In this document: piece by piece, positions 54,583-63,245 of the stretch
Position numbering within the stretch: the stretch's first letter is position 1
How the letters are laid out: every line of letters begins with the position of its first letter
Assembly (NCBI GenBank): GCA_910587935.1
Contig: CAJUNP010000015.1
Coordinates: forward strand, 3,338-67,337
Reading direction: 5' to 3'
Length of the DNA stretch: 64,000 nucleotides
Source: an uncultured Lachnospiraceae bacterium
GTDB taxonomy: Bacteria > Bacillota > Clostridia > Lachnospirales > Lachnospiraceae
Translations under genes and position numbers: made by a program
The notes under the pieces: generated by a model
The model's database searches: none
Seen by the model: only the letters and a program-made list of their open reading frames with translations
What the model was told of the DNA's origin: nothing

Positions 54583-56412
54583 CTACCCTCTCTTGTTAAG
54601 GACATCTTTTTTATAATAATACCGCCGCTGCACCTCAAACAATTCCGCATATACTCCTCCCTTTTTCACGAGTTCATCGTGGGTTCCTTCCTCGGCAATA
54701 ACGCCGTTTTCTATTAAAAGTATGCGGTCGCAGAACCGGGTGGAGGCCAGTCTGTGTGAAATAAAAACGGAAGTGGAGTCTTTTGTCAGGTCGTTGTATT
54801 TCTGATAAATTTCGTTTTCGGCTATGGGGTCAAGAGCGGCCGTAGGCTCGTCCAATATAATGACAGCGCTTTCTTTATAGAGGGCTTTTGCAAGAATCAG
54901 GCGCTGCAGTTCTCCTCCTGACAGTTCCGCGGCGTCTTCATAAACGCGCTTTTCCAGTTTTGTGTTGCAGCCTTTGGGCAGGGACCGTATTTTTTCGGTC
55001 AGTCCCGCCTGATCGATGCATCGTTTCACTTTTTCCATATCGATTCCCTGGTCGGTCTGCGCCACGTTTTCCGCGATGTTCCCGGCCAGAAGAAACAGGT
55101 TCTGGTATACGGCGGCAAAGCATTTGTAGTAATCTCTTCTGTTATACAGGCGTATGTCCCGGCCGTTTAAAAGCACGCTTCCTTCCGTAGGGTCATAGAA
55201 GCCGCAGATTAACTTGATTAAAGTGGTTTTTCCCGCCCCGTTTAAGCCTACGACGGCAAGCTTTTCTCCCTTATGTATGGTCAGGTTAATATGCCGCAGG
55301 GTATCCTGCCCGGCATGGGGATAGCGGAAAGAAACGTCACGCAGTTCGATGGTATAGTCTTGATCTTTGTCAAGGCTCAGGGGCTCGCCGTCCTCAAACC
55401 GGAACGCTTCCTTTTCTCCCAGGAATTCTCTGATCAGGGAGATTCCTTCGCTTTGTTTCCGAAGAACGGAAAGGTTTTCAAGAATTCCGTTAACCCACGC
55501 GGTAAAGCCGCTGATTGCCGTAAAATACAGAAGAAAAGCGGAAGCGCTTAAACTGCCTTTTGATACCAGGTAAATCAGATACGCATAAGCAATGCCGTTT
55601 CTCAATAAGGAAAGCAGTATGTTAAGTATATCTGCGGTGAAATAGATTTTTTCCGCTTTGCTATGCCAGCTCCGGTAGTCTCCCAAAACGCGGGAATATA
55701 CTCCGTTCAGCCACTTTTGCATACGGAAAATGCGGATGTCTTTTGCCAGAGGCGTATCTTTATTAGCCTTATCAATCACGTAGCTGATTTTTTTCCTGTA
55801 TTCGGCTTCTTCTTCCCGATGTCTGTAACCCCATTCGTTAACGTACTTTCCGAAAAAATATCCAAGTATGGACGCAGCCAGGGTAATTCCCAGAATTACA
55901 GGGTTTAAGGCGGTTAAAAGCAGTAAATAGAACAGAAAGCTGATAAAGTTTTTTAATAGTTTTACAAGGGTGTCCCAGACAGCTTCCGTGCACTCGCCGT
56001 TTCCCTGGGTACCGGCGTACGCCTGCCGGTATCTCTTGAGAAAATCAGGGTCTTCCGTATTGGGATAGGAGGTTTTGCAGAATTTGTCATGCAGGTCGCT
56101 GACAATGCCGGAGCGGATACTGACCCGCCCGAATATTACGTTCATGTTTACGTAGTCGGCGGCGGTCCCGGTAAAAATAATTCCCAGAGAAAAGAAAGCG
56201 ATCACGGCAAGCAGAACGGTCAGACTTGCGCCCTCTTCTATAGCCCGCAAGATGGCGGGCGCAACAAACAGCTCCAGCAGGTTCATCAAAACGCCCAGTG
56301 TGATCTGTACGACAGCCAGAATCAGAACGCTTTTGCAGATTCTGACTGCCAGCCCTGTCATGTATTGTATATTGCTTACGATCCCGTATTGCGGGATTTT
56401 GGGGTTGTTCAT
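54583..56412 (-). CDS. ABC exporter half, permease-ATPase fusion (first gene of pair)
   Basis: Six TMs and an ATPase domain with Walker A VVGLNGAGKTT, signature LSGGELQRLILAKAL, Walker B VIILDEPTAALD and ISHRLAS. The start is ATG 56412, behind GAGGAGGAAA. The gene ends ten bases before its partner. A LytTR-type direct repeat stands 90-120 bases upstream, and the adjacent LytTR/GHKL pair probably controls the exporter. Such sets often export or resist antimicrobial peptides. Confidence 0.88.
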   Translation of the reverse strand: MNNPKIPQYGIVSNIQYMTGLAVRICKSVLILAVVQITLGVLMNLLELFVAPAILRAIEEGASLTVLLAVIAFFSLGIIFTGTAADYVNMNVIFGRVSIRSGIVSDLHDKFCKTSYPNTEDPDFLKRYRQAYAGTQGNGECTEAVWDTLVKLLKNFISFLFYLLLLTALNPVILGITLAASILGYFFGKYVNEWGYRHREEEAEYRKKISYVIDKANKDTPLAKDIRIFRMQKWLNGVYSRVLGDYRSWHSKAEKIYFTADILNILLSLLRNGIAYAYLIYLVSKGSLSASAFLLYFTAISGFTAWVNGILENLSVLRKQSEGISLIREFLGEKEAFRFEDGEPLSLDKDQDYTIELRDVSFRYPHAGQDTLRHINLTIHKGEKLAVVGLNGAGKTTLIKLICGFYDPTEGSVLLNGRDIRLYNRRDYYKCFAAVYQNLFLLAGNIAENVAQTDQGIDMEKVKRCIDQAGLTEKIRSLPKGCNTKLEKRVYEDAAELSGGELQRLILAKALYKESAVIILDEPTAALDPIAENEIYQKYNDLTKDSTSVFISHRLASTRFCDRILLIENGVIAEEGTHDELVKKGGVYAELFEVQRRYYYKKDVLNKRG

Positions 56413-56497
56413 ATGTGTTTCCTCCTCAAAAGAATACACGGATATGCCGTTTTTATTTGTTTACAGTTTAACCGGAAAATAGAAAAAGTGTACAAAT

Positions 56498-56532
56498 CGG
56501 GGATGAATTGTACACTGACGGGGATGAATTGT
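56498..56532 (-). promoter_or_regulatory. LytTR-type direct-repeat operator upstream of the ABC exporter genes
   Basis: On the minus strand ACAATTCATCCCCG occurs twice (56532-56519 and 56511-56498), 21 bases apart, without mismatch. Taken as 9-base units, ACAATTCAT N12 ACAATTCAT is exactly the layout bound by LytTR regulators such as ComE and AgrA, and the unit resembles theirs. It lies between the sensor-kinase stop and the exporter start, followed by TTGTAC-18-TTAAAC. The LytTR regulator encoded 700 bases away is the obvious ligand. Confidence 0.75.
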
Positions 56533-57191
56533 TATTGGGGAAGCAGAATTTCGGTTGTAAAAGCGCCGTCTTCGCTGTTTCGGCTGATGTAGCCGGAGTA
56601 GCGTTCGATAATCGTGTCGATGCGGACCAGTCCGAAGCCGCGGCCATGGCCTTTGGTGGTTTTGAAAAGTCCGTTTTCCTTTTTTTGCTTGCCCTGGGCA
56701 GTCCGGTTTGTAAAGGACATATACAGCTGCGTATTTTTCATGTCCATGTAGACGCGGATCATGCGCTGTTCTTCGGGAAGGGAAAGGCTGGCTTCGATAG
56801 CGTTGTCAAAAAGATTGCCTATAATAATACACAAGTCCAATTCGGCGGTAGTCAGGGCTACCGGAACATGAGCGTCCGCACGAACGGCTATGTTTTTGGA
56901 ACCGGCCAGGGATATTTTGCTGTTTAGTATGGCGTCGGTCATTTTATTTCCGGTTTTTACTATGGTGTCCACCGCGGAAAGATCCGTGTCAAGCTGGTCC
57001 AGGTAGCTTTGAACCGCCGCTAAATCGCCTGAGGCGGCATAGCTTTTCATGGCCTGGATATGGCTGCGGTAATCATGTCTCCAGCCGCGCATCTGCCGGT
57101 ACATATTCTCCACTTCCGCATAGTGGGTCTGGATCAATTCCGTCTGACAGGCGGCAATTCTTTTATCGATCAGTTTTTCCAGCACAGACAT
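56532..57191 (-). CDS. Soluble GHKL sensor histidine kinase (AgrC/SpoOB-like catalytic part)
   Basis: The 219-residue protein has a coiled-coil N-terminus, the H-box GWRHDYRSHIQ (His 39), an N-box NLFDNAIEASL, and a G-box GRGFGLVRI. It lacks any transmembrane sensor domain; AGGAGG seven bases before ATG 57191 shows that this start is natural. It should phosphorylate the LytTR regulator encoded 10 bases upstream. How it receives its signal is unclear; a membrane partner, perhaps the ABC exporter itself, is possible. Confidence 0.88.
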   Translation of the reverse strand: MSVLEKLIDKRIAACQTELIQTHYAEVENMYRQMRGWRHDYRSHIQAMKSYAASGDLAAVQSYLDQLDTDLSAVDTIVKTGNKMTDAILNSKISLAGSKNIAVRADAHVPVALTTAELDLCIIIGNLFDNAIEASLSLPEEQRMIRVYMDMKNTQLYMSFTNRTAQGKQKKENGLFKTTKGHGRGFGLVRIDTIIERYSGYISRNSEDGAFTTEILLPQ

Positions 57192-57200
57192 GGAATCCTC

Positions 57201-57902
57201 CTAAAAATAGCGTATCATAGCCTGGTTAATGGTATCGTATAAGCCTCTGGATAAAGGAAGCACGGAGCCGTCTTTTAAATATACGTCCGTTTTGGTTATT
57301 TTTTTGATGTAGTGCAGGTTTACAAGACAGGAACGCCCTGTTCGGACAAAGCTTTCATCCAGACTGCCCTCTAATTCCCGCAGCGTTTTTTTAACGGTGT
57401 AATCTTCGTTTCCGTGAATGGTTACGTAGTTCTTTTGCACCTCCAGGCAGCGGATCTCATAGAGCGGAATCCGAATCGTCTCGTTTCCGGAATGAAGCAG
57501 GATGCATTGATCGTTATTTTTCAAGTGTTCGCAGGCGCGGTCCAACACGGCGAAAAACTTTTCTTCCGTTACGGGTTTAAGCAGATAGTGCAGGGCTTCC
57601 ACATCGTAGCCGGCAGAGATATATTCCATGTATCCGGTAATAAAAATAATCTGTACTTCTTTATTTTTCAGGCGTACCTTTTTTGCCAGTTCCACGCCGT
57701 TCATGTTTCCCATTTCAATGTCCAGAAGAAGGATATCAAAGTCTTTTTCTTCCGCATATTGGAACAGGAAGCTTTCCGCACTGTAAAACGACGCGGTCCG
57801 CAGCATGTTATCTCTTTGCCGCGCCCAAAGTTCCAGCTTTGCGGAAAGGTATTGAACCTGCGCCGGATCGTCGTCGCAGACGGCAATTTTGTATGCGCTC
57901 AT
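57201..57902 (-). CDS. LytTR-family response regulator
   Basis: The receiver domain (residues 1-120) has the acidic pocket CDDD, phospho-acceptor D in FDILLLDIEMGN, T/S in FITGY and K in YLLKPV. Residues 130-230 are the LytTR DNA-binding domain (IRCLEVQKNYVTIHG, FVRTGRSCLVNLHYIKKI). AGAAGGAG stands before the start. It forms a pair with the GHKL kinase, and the perfect ACAATTCAT direct repeat before the exporter genes is its likely site. Confidence 0.93.
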   Translation of the reverse strand: MSAYKIAVCDDDPAQVQYLSAKLELWARQRDNMLRTASFYSAESFLFQYAEEKDFDILLLDIEMGNMNGVELAKKVRLKNKEVQIIFITGYMEYISAGYDVEALHYLLKPVTEEKFFAVLDRACEHLKNNDQCILLHSGNETIRIPLYEIRCLEVQKNYVTIHGNEDYTVKKTLRELEGSLDESFVRTGRSCLVNLHYIKKITKTDVYLKDGSVLPLSRGLYDTINQAMIRYF

Positions 57903-57923
57903 AATGGGACTCCTTCTATTTGT

Positions 57924-58820
57924 TTACATCAAATTACGATCAATATAATCCATGTACTTCTTTTTATTAACCGAACCTTCATGGTCTGTGTACCATGCAT
58001 AAGCCTCCTTTAACCCTTCATACATTGGCTTTACTTCCGGCATGAGTTCATATTGCTTTGAAACGTCAAGACAGTATTCATAATTATAAAAACAGAAATA
58101 GTTTCTCTGTTCAATATCCGCATACACATTTACAAATTCAGCCTGTTTTCCTGCAATATTATAACAAAGCTCAACCCAGCGGCGAATGGATACCGTATCC
58201 TTGTTGCCTACATTGAAAATGTGCCGTCCGGGCCGCTTTTCCAAAATAATATCCATAAACCGGCATAAATCATGGATATGAAAAAATTGTAATTTCATAT
58301 CGCCCTTCCCAGGCAGATAGAATTTTCTGTTTGTCAGGGCACAGTCAAATACAAAGGCTTCTCTATATACATTATTCATCCGCCCATACAAATACGGCGG
58401 TCTCAAAATATATGCATTGGGATTCCTATTCTGCAATGCGGCTTCCGCCGCGATCTTATCCATTCCATATTGATCCCAATATTTATTAACGTCTAGCTGC
58501 GTATCTTCCTGAAAAGGCTGCGGGGCATACTCGGGATACACTGCGCTTGAACTGATTAGAATATAATCCTTATAACTGCCCAAGGCGTTAAGCAGTAAGT
58601 CAACGTCATTTGCGGTATACGCCGTATCAATCACAACATCAAAGCTGTAGTTACGAAGTATTTCGCCCAGATTGTGACGGTCCGCCTGAATAAGCTTTAC
58701 TCCTTTGGATTGTTCCCTGCTGTTTCTATTAAGCACATATACATCATATCCTGCTTTAACATAATATTCCGCAATGTATCTGCTTACGAAAACTGTTCCT
58801 CCGGTTATCAGTATTTGCAT
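57924..58820 (-). CDS. NAD-dependent epimerase/dehydratase family protein
   Basis: An extended short-chain dehydrogenase fold: the nucleotide site reads ITGGTVFVSRYIAEYYVKAG (the GxxGxxG motif is GGTVFVS, so partly altered), the active-site Ser lies in ILISSSAVY and the Tyr-Lys pair in YGMDKIAAE. It may act on a nucleotide-sugar or similar substrate; specificity cannot be assigned. It overlaps the upstream gene by one base. Confidence 0.85.
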   Translation of the reverse strand: MQILITGGTVFVSRYIAEYYVKAGYDVYVLNRNSREQSKGVKLIQADRHNLGEILRNYSFDVVIDTAYTANDVDLLLNALGSYKDYILISSSAVYPEYAPQPFQEDTQLDVNKYWDQYGMDKIAAEAALQNRNPNAYILRPPYLYGRMNNVYREAFVFDCALTNRKFYLPGKGDMKLQFFHIHDLCRFMDIILEKRPGRHIFNVGNKDTVSIRRWVELCYNIAGKQAEFVNVYADIEQRNYFCFYNYEYCLDVSKQYELMPEVKPMYEGLKEAYAWYTDHEGSVNKKKYMDYIDRNLM

Positions 58821-59575
58821 TATCTCTCCTCCATCGTCTCTGTAACCCGGTACACATAGCTGTTCCCTTTTTTTCCTGTTCTTTCCAAAACGCCCATATA
58901 AAATAAAAGGCTCAGCGTAACCTGGGACAGGCTGCGGCTGATGCGTACCTTTTTGGAAAATTCTGCAGTTGTAAATTCTTCAGGAAGATCGTAAGGAAGA
59001 AACTGTATGTAGTCCTGGGGGCAGTCTATGATAATTTCCCTGACTAATTCGGTAGGAATACGGTCATACCGGCTGGAACCTTTTTTCCTGTCTTTGCTCC
59101 ATCCGTTTAAAAGCCGGTATTCTTCCATATTCATCAACACCAGCCTTAAATGCAGGCGGGGGTGCTTCAAAAACGTCTTAATTCGATACAGTTCCTTAAA
59201 GATCGTATAAATATTTCCCGTTACCGGAGACTTTCTTTTGGGCGACAGCTCACCCGTCTCTTCGTCAACCCAGATAATCCATTTCCGGGCGGGTACGGGA
59301 TACACAATGGTCACGGGATATAAGGGCAGAAAAAATTCAAGTTTACTGCGCATAACGTTAAAATTACGGGTCTGGATCTCAATAATTTCCTTTCCGTTAT
59401 AGATATCCGCTACAAAACTCCCAATGGGAATCTCCTGCTGGTCTTCCCTCGGGGCATAGTAATTTTTTAAAACAGCATGTACGGTTTTTTCAGAAAGGGT
59501 GCCGATTCCACGGCGCTGCATTTCCGTTCCGATTACTTTTGCCCTGGCTGTTTCAAATTGTCTTATGTCTTCCAT
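58820..59575 (-). CDS. PD-(D/E)XK-like protein with C-terminal winged helix
   Basis: The centre carries IGSFVADIYNGKEIIEIQTR (about residues 60-79), a D-x9-ExQ arrangement like that of PD-(D/E)XK nucleases. The C-terminal 70 residues look like a winged helix (EFTTAEFSKKVRISRSLSQV, VTLSLLFYMGVLERTGKKGN). It could be a DNA-acting enzyme or regulator; the family name is unknown to me. ATG 59575 is preferred because AAAGGTG is well placed; the frame is open to about 59614. Confidence 0.55.
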   Translation of the reverse strand: MEDIRQFETARAKVIGTEMQRRGIGTLSEKTVHAVLKNYYAPREDQQEIPIGSFVADIYNGKEIIEIQTRNFNVMRSKLEFFLPLYPVTIVYPVPARKWIIWVDEETGELSPKRKSPVTGNIYTIFKELYRIKTFLKHPRLHLRLVLMNMEEYRLLNGWSKDRKKGSSRYDRIPTELVREIIIDCPQDYIQFLPYDLPEEFTTAEFSKKVRISRSLSQVTLSLLFYMGVLERTGKKGNSYVYRVTETMEER

Positions 59576-59623
59576 TCTCCGCACCTTTTCCGAAGTGTAG
59601 ATTTGCCGCTGCAATGGGTTTGA

Positions 59624-59968
59624 TTACGTTAATCCGGCAGTATTCCTGCGTCCGCATCCCAGCGGCAGTACGTCTAACTGCACTACGTCGCCGTAAACCT
59701 TAAGCTGTCCGTTAGAATACGCTGCTCTCGGCTTAACCGTGCCCTCTACCATCTGCATAATCACATCTGCTGAGGTAACAATAATGATATCCCTGTCATA
59801 ATATTCATATGGCTCAACATTTACTTTGCCATCGGCAATTTCCAGATAAAATGCTCCTTCCGCTTCCCCCTGCACATTAAACTGAAAGGCCACATGGCCT
59901 ACTGTTTTGCTGACTTTCACCCGTTTTGTCGCATTGCGCACATTGTCTACCAGTTCTTCGTACTTCAT
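59624..59968 (-). CDS. SCP2 sterol-carrier-domain protein
   Basis: A small soluble protein with the SCP2 pattern: GHVAFQFNVQGEAEGAFYLE, IADGKVNVEPYEYYDRDIII, and ADVIMQMVEGTVKPRAAYSN with GQLKVYGD. SCP2 domains bind hydrophobic ligands in a cavity. It is the first gene of a possible operon with the nuclease-like and epimerase genes. GGGGAGG precedes two adjacent ATG codons; the second (59968) has the better spacing. Confidence 0.8.
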   Translation of the reverse strand: MKYEELVDNVRNATKRVKVSKTVGHVAFQFNVQGEAEGAFYLEIADGKVNVEPYEYYDRDIIIVTSADVIMQMVEGTVKPRAAYSNGQLKVYGDVVQLDVLPLGCGRRNTAGLT

Positions 59969-59999
59969 CATGATACCTCCCCTCTCATCTGATACTTAT

Positions 60000-60028
60000 A
60001 GTATATATTTTTTGTTCGAAAAATACAA
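60000..60028 (-). promoter_or_regulatory. Promoter of the SCP2-nuclease-epimerase operon
   Basis: On the minus strand TTGTAT (60028-60023), a 17-base spacer and TATACT (60005-60000) lie 30 bases before the SCP2 gene. It may also drive the downstream two-component genes, since no terminator is seen in between. Confidence 0.55.
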
Positions 60029-60043
60029 TACTTTGCACGATAA

Positions 60044-60072
60044 TTGAGAGAATATAAGAAATATGTTACAAT
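60044..60072 (+). promoter_or_regulatory. Promoter of the YitT-family gene
   Basis: TTGAGA (60044-60049), a 17-base spacer and TACAAT (60067-60072) stand 46 bases before ATG 60118, back to back with the promoter at 60000-60028. Confidence 0.5.
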
Positions 60073-60117
60073 AAGTCGTCTCATTTTTTGACTTGAATGA
60101 AGGGCACAGGTATTATA

Positions 60118-60720
60118 ATGAAACTGAAGAAATGTTTTCCCGCATTACTCGGAAGCGCCATTCTGGCTTTCGGTTTATATCATGTACATTCTTTTGCGGG
60201 AGTAACGGAGGGCGGCGTTCTCGGATTAACTTTGCTGCTGTATCATTGGTTCCATATATCCCCGGCCGTATCGGGGTTCGTCATGAACTTCGCCTGTTAT
60301 GTATTGGGGTGGAAGGTTTTGGGGAAAAATTTTATAATTTATTCTATGGTTGCGGGCTGCGGATTTTCGGTGTTCTATGCAATTTTTGAATATTTCGGGC
60401 CGCTCTGGCCACAGCTTTCGGACAGGCCGCTCATTGCGGCGTTTACCGGCGCGCTTTTTGTAGGCGTCGGAGTGGGCTTAAGCGTCCGGGCAGGCGGCGC
60501 TCCGGGCGGCGACGACGCCCTTGCAATGAGTCTTGCCCATATAACGCACAAGAAAATTCAATGGATTTACCTGATCAGCGACCTTGCGGTGCTGGTCTTA
60601 TCCGCCAGCTATATTCCTCTGAACCGTTTGGTTTATTCGCTGTTAACGGTGCTGTTATCCGGGCAGATTATCGGCCTTATGCAGCGTATTGATTTCCGGA
60701 ATTCAAAGGTAGGTGCTTAA
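60118..60720 (+). CDS. YitT-family membrane protein
   Basis: The protein has about five TMs and the family pattern GSAILAFGLYHVHSFAGVTE, GGVLGLTLLLYHWFHISPA and GAPGGDDALAMSLAHI. It lacks the C-terminal DUF2179 domain of many YitT proteins, as short family members do. Function is unknown; the family is thought to be transport related. ATG 60118 is used because the first ATG of the frame has no ribosome site. Confidence 0.82.
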   Translation: MKLKKCFPALLGSAILAFGLYHVHSFAGVTEGGVLGLTLLLYHWFHISPAVSGFVMNFACYVLGWKVLGKNFIIYSMVAGCGFSVFYAIFEYFGPLWPQLSDRPLIAAFTGALFVGVGVGLSVRAGGAPGGDDALAMSLAHITHKKIQWIYLISDLAVLVLSASYIPLNRLVYSLLTVLLSGQIIGLMQRIDFRNSKVGA

Positions 60721-60844
60721 GCTGATTGACGAAAGATTTTCTGGAAAATAACAGTGTGGCGATTGATTCTGATTAAAAGAAACAGTATAATGCTAATATA
60801 AATTCAGAGTTATTCCGGTTACAATATGAATTAGAGAGGTGCAT

Positions 60845-61152
60845 ATGAAACACCTTTTTGAACGCACCAGTTCTAACTGGGTGCGGTATAGCGAATATGA
60901 ATGGAAAACGGCACACAACGGAATTTTATATCTTACACCTGCCAAGACAGCACAACTGAGCATTGATGATCCCCTGGCAGAGTATCAGCAAATTGTCTTA
61001 GATGCTATTAATATTGGGCAAATGGAATCGCAGAACAAAACTCCACAGAAAATGCAAAAAGCCATTGGGCAGATTGTGATGATTTGACACCGGATCAAAG
61101 ACTTTTGATGCAGGAGGGAATGACAGCCTTATTTCACAAACAAGGCATTTAA
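60845..61152 (+). pseudogene. Deleted remnant of a mobile-element-type gene
   Basis: The N-terminal part reads MKHLFERTSSNWVRYSEYEW and LSIDDPLAEYQQIVLDAINI, behind GAGAGG, and ends after KMQKAI. A different frame then gives DCDDLTPDQRLLMQEGMTAL and FHKQGI with a stop. The two parts look like the start and end of one longer protein joined by an internal deletion. I have seen similar N-termini in unassigned proteins of mobile elements in gut Firmicutes, but I cannot name the family. Confidence 0.55.
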
Positions 61153-61706
61153 TATGTTTGCTCCCATTCCTTTCGTATTATTCCGTATAAAGTACAATCA
61201 TGAAATCCGTCTCGTGTTTTATAGTAATGCTGTAAAAGACCTTCGTAGTGCATTCCAATCTTTTCCATTACTTTTCTTGAAGCAGAGTTTTCTGCCGAAC
61301 TAAACGAATCAATTCGTTCAACATCCGTATTGCGGAACATATAATCAATAACCGCCCTCGCCGCTTCACTTGAATAGCCTTGATTCCACCAACGGCTACC
61401 TATCTTGTAACCTAATTCACCTTTGAAATCAAATTCTGAGATTATAGTGATACCAATCGAACCAATCATTTCACCATTTTTCAGGTACATTCCCCAGTAA
61501 TAAGTAGAATCATCCTGATAATTATTAACCCATTGCTGAATCATGTTCTTTGTATCATCAATCGTTTTATGTGCATCCCACCGCAAAAAACGTGTGACTT
61601 TATCATCACCTGTCCAATTGTCAAACATCATTTTCGCATCGGTAAGTTCAAGTCTCCGCAAGGTCAATCGTGTAGTTTCGATTGTTTTTGTTCCTACATG
61701 CTTCAA
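61149..61706 (-). CDS. GNAT N-acetyltransferase, RimJ type
   Basis: The opening IETTRLTLRRLELTDAKMMF and the CoA-site region IGSRWWNQGYSSEAARAVID fit the RimJ/RimL branch of GNAT enzymes, which acetylate protein N-termini or small amines. The tail ENSASRKVMEKIGMHYEG is also typical. The start is TTG 61706, eight bases after AAGGAGG. The gene converges on the remnant at 60845-61152 and overlaps its stop. Confidence 0.85.
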   Translation of the reverse strand: MKHVGTKTIETTRLTLRRLELTDAKMMFDNWTGDDKVTRFLRWDAHKTIDDTKNMIQQWVNNYQDDSTYYWGMYLKNGEMIGSIGITIISEFDFKGELGYKIGSRWWNQGYSSEAARAVIDYMFRNTDVERIDSFSSAENSASRKVMEKIGMHYEGLLQHYYKTRDGFHDCTLYGIIRKEWEQTY

Positions 61707-62001
61707 GCGTATATTCCTCCTTAGAAATTTCGATTGTGATTTGATGATTTTTAAGGGAAAAATTAGCTGTTATATTTTATTATTAAAATCTCCGCTAACC
61801 CTTGAAAACACTAAATTTATAGCAGGTGAGCTTTCCCTTAAAGTTTCCCTCGTGTTATATATTCCCATAGGACATTACAAACCTGATAAGGGAAAAAATG
61901 AGGGAAACAAAATCACATAAAATATTGTACACAAAACATACAGGAATTGTGAACTGTTGAAATGCTTTCAAAAAAATAATGAAAAGAGGGACAGATAAAT
62001 A
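61707..62001. other. AT-rich intergenic region
   Basis: 295 bases between divergent genes. I see the GNAT ribosome site at the left end and GAGGGA before the DUF6061 gene at the right end. No convincing promoter pair, terminator or coding fragment is visible. Confidence 0.4.
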
Positions 62002-62238
62002 ATGAATATGATTTATGCAACATACAATATCCACCATAACAGCATTGACGTATACACCCACGCAGGTTATTTCTTACGGATAGACTGCAATAAAGCAGAA
62101 GAATTGAAAACTACTCCCTGCTCTAAATGTGCCTTAAATACTTTGGCTATAGACGAACCGCTTGAATATGCCCGATTATATCTTGAAGGAAATATGCAGA
62201 TGTGGGTGGATGCAGAGGATTCGTTGGAACTATGGTAG
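62002..62238 (+). CDS. DUF6061-like small protein
   Basis: 78 residues: MNMIYATYNIHHNSIDVYTH, GYFLRIDCNKAEE, CALNTLAIDEPLEYARLYLE. I recognise the pattern as DUF6061, common on mobile and plasmid-like DNA of gut Firmicutes; function unknown. GAGGGA lies about 13 bases before the start. Confidence 0.7.
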   Translation: MNMIYATYNIHHNSIDVYTHAGYFLRIDCNKAEELKTTPCSKCALNTLAIDEPLEYARLYLEGNMQMWVDAEDSLELW

Positions 62239-62295
62239 ATAATTCTTAAGTCAAAACAAGTACCAAATGATTTATAGTGTCATTTGGCGCTTGTT

Positions 62296-62598
62296 TTATA
62301 GATTTCGTCCTTGATACTGTATTGTTACTACATAGACTGTTTTACATGGTTCATCAATGCGGAAAATGGCGATATAATTATCAATCAGTAACTGACGGTA
62401 GCCTTTTCCGACATATCTGCCCTCATTACGCTCTTGATGGGACTGTGGAAATGTGTCCAGGCTTAAAATAGACTTCTTAATTCTGTCAACCTGTCCTTTG
62501 GCATTTTCAGGAGCTAATTTCTCATTTGCGATATATTCGTAAATGTGGTCTAATTCATGGATTGCTCTTGGGTTGACTTTTACCTTGTATTTATCCAA
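62296..62598 (-). CDS. RelE/ParE-family toxin
   Basis: The protein has the ParE/RelE pattern YKVKVNPRAIHELDHIYEYI, FPQSHQERNEGRYVGKGYRQ and YIAIFRIDEPCKTVYVVTIQ. Such toxins cut ribosome-bound mRNA (RelE) or poison gyrase (ParE). TTG 62598 is the likely start, since GGAG lies nine bases upstream inside the antitoxin gene; the two genes overlap. The pair is a type II toxin-antitoxin module. Confidence 0.88.
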   Translation of the reverse strand: MDKYKVKVNPRAIHELDHIYEYIANEKLAPENAKGQVDRIKKSILSLDTFPQSHQERNEGRYVGKGYRQLLIDNYIAIFRIDEPCKTVYVVTIQYQGRNL

Positions 62599-62854
62599 AA
62601 TGTTTTTTCTCCAATTCTGCAAAAACTATCTCTGCGTCAACTGCTTCTGCTCCGTTAGCAATTTCCTGCTCAGACTCAAATATGGCTTGGTCAATGCGGT
62701 TCATTTTTGCAAATTTATCATATAATTCACTACTCATTACAACCAAATCGCTATATCCGTTCTTAGTAATAAAAATAGGCTCCTGTTCCTTGTGTGCAAT
62801 ATTAGAAATCTCGGTTGTATTGCGTAAATCCTTAATAGGCATAATAATTGGCAT
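62591..62854 (-). CDS. Phd/YefM-family antitoxin
   Basis: 87 residues: MPIIMPIKDLRNTTEISNIA, EPIFITKNGYSDLVVMSSEL. This is the Phd/YefM DNA-binding and neutralising fold. GAGGTG lies eight bases before the start. It binds and neutralises the ParE-like toxin and should repress its own promoter. Confidence 0.88.
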   Translation of the reverse strand: MPIIMPIKDLRNTTEISNIAHKEQEPIFITKNGYSDLVVMSSELYDKFAKMNRIDQAIFESEQEIANGAEAVDAEIVFAELEKKHFG

Positions 62855-62880
62855 AATGCTTCACCTCTTTCTTTGGCACA

Positions 62881-62909
62881 ATTATAGCATGATTATGTCC
62901 AGACGACAA
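62881..62909 (-). promoter_or_regulatory. Promoter of the toxin-antitoxin operon
   Basis: On the minus strand TTGTCG (62909-62904), a 17-base spacer and TATAAT (62886-62881) lie 27 bases before the antitoxin start. Confidence 0.6.
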
Positions 62910-62921
62910 CAAAAAATGTAA

Positions 62922-63167
62922 CATGATGAAAATTTTAATAATACACTTTATCAATGTGTACAGATTATAGCAAACTTAGCAGTTTTGCTTTCTCCTTTTT
63001 TACCGTTTTCTTCGGAAAAAGTATTGAAATGGTTGAACTTAAGTAATCAGTGGAAAAGGCAACATGTTGAAAGTGGCTATTTGCTCCCAGAGGTTGAAAT
63101 ATTGTTCCATAGGATTGATAAGAAAGTAATTGAAGAAGAAACAGAACAATTAAAGGCTATTTTATAG
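62922..63167 (+). pseudogene. C-terminal remnant of methionyl-tRNA synthetase
   Basis: The frame reads HDENFNNTLYQCVQIIANLA, VLLSPFLPFSSEKVLKWLNL and ends LFHRIDKKVIEEETEQLKAI with a stop. This is the end of the anticodon-binding domain of MetRS (the PFLPFSSEK and RIDKKxIEEE patterns). The catalytic domain is absent, and the fragment starts within 20 bases of the toxin-antitoxin promoter. A duplicate or resistance-type metG was probably lost here by insertion or deletion. Confidence 0.7.
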
Positions 63168-63245
63168 CTGAAAGAAATTGCAGACAAGGGGCGATTTATC
63201 TTGCCCCTTTAAATCACTCAATTCAATCTCCAATTTTGTCCGTTC

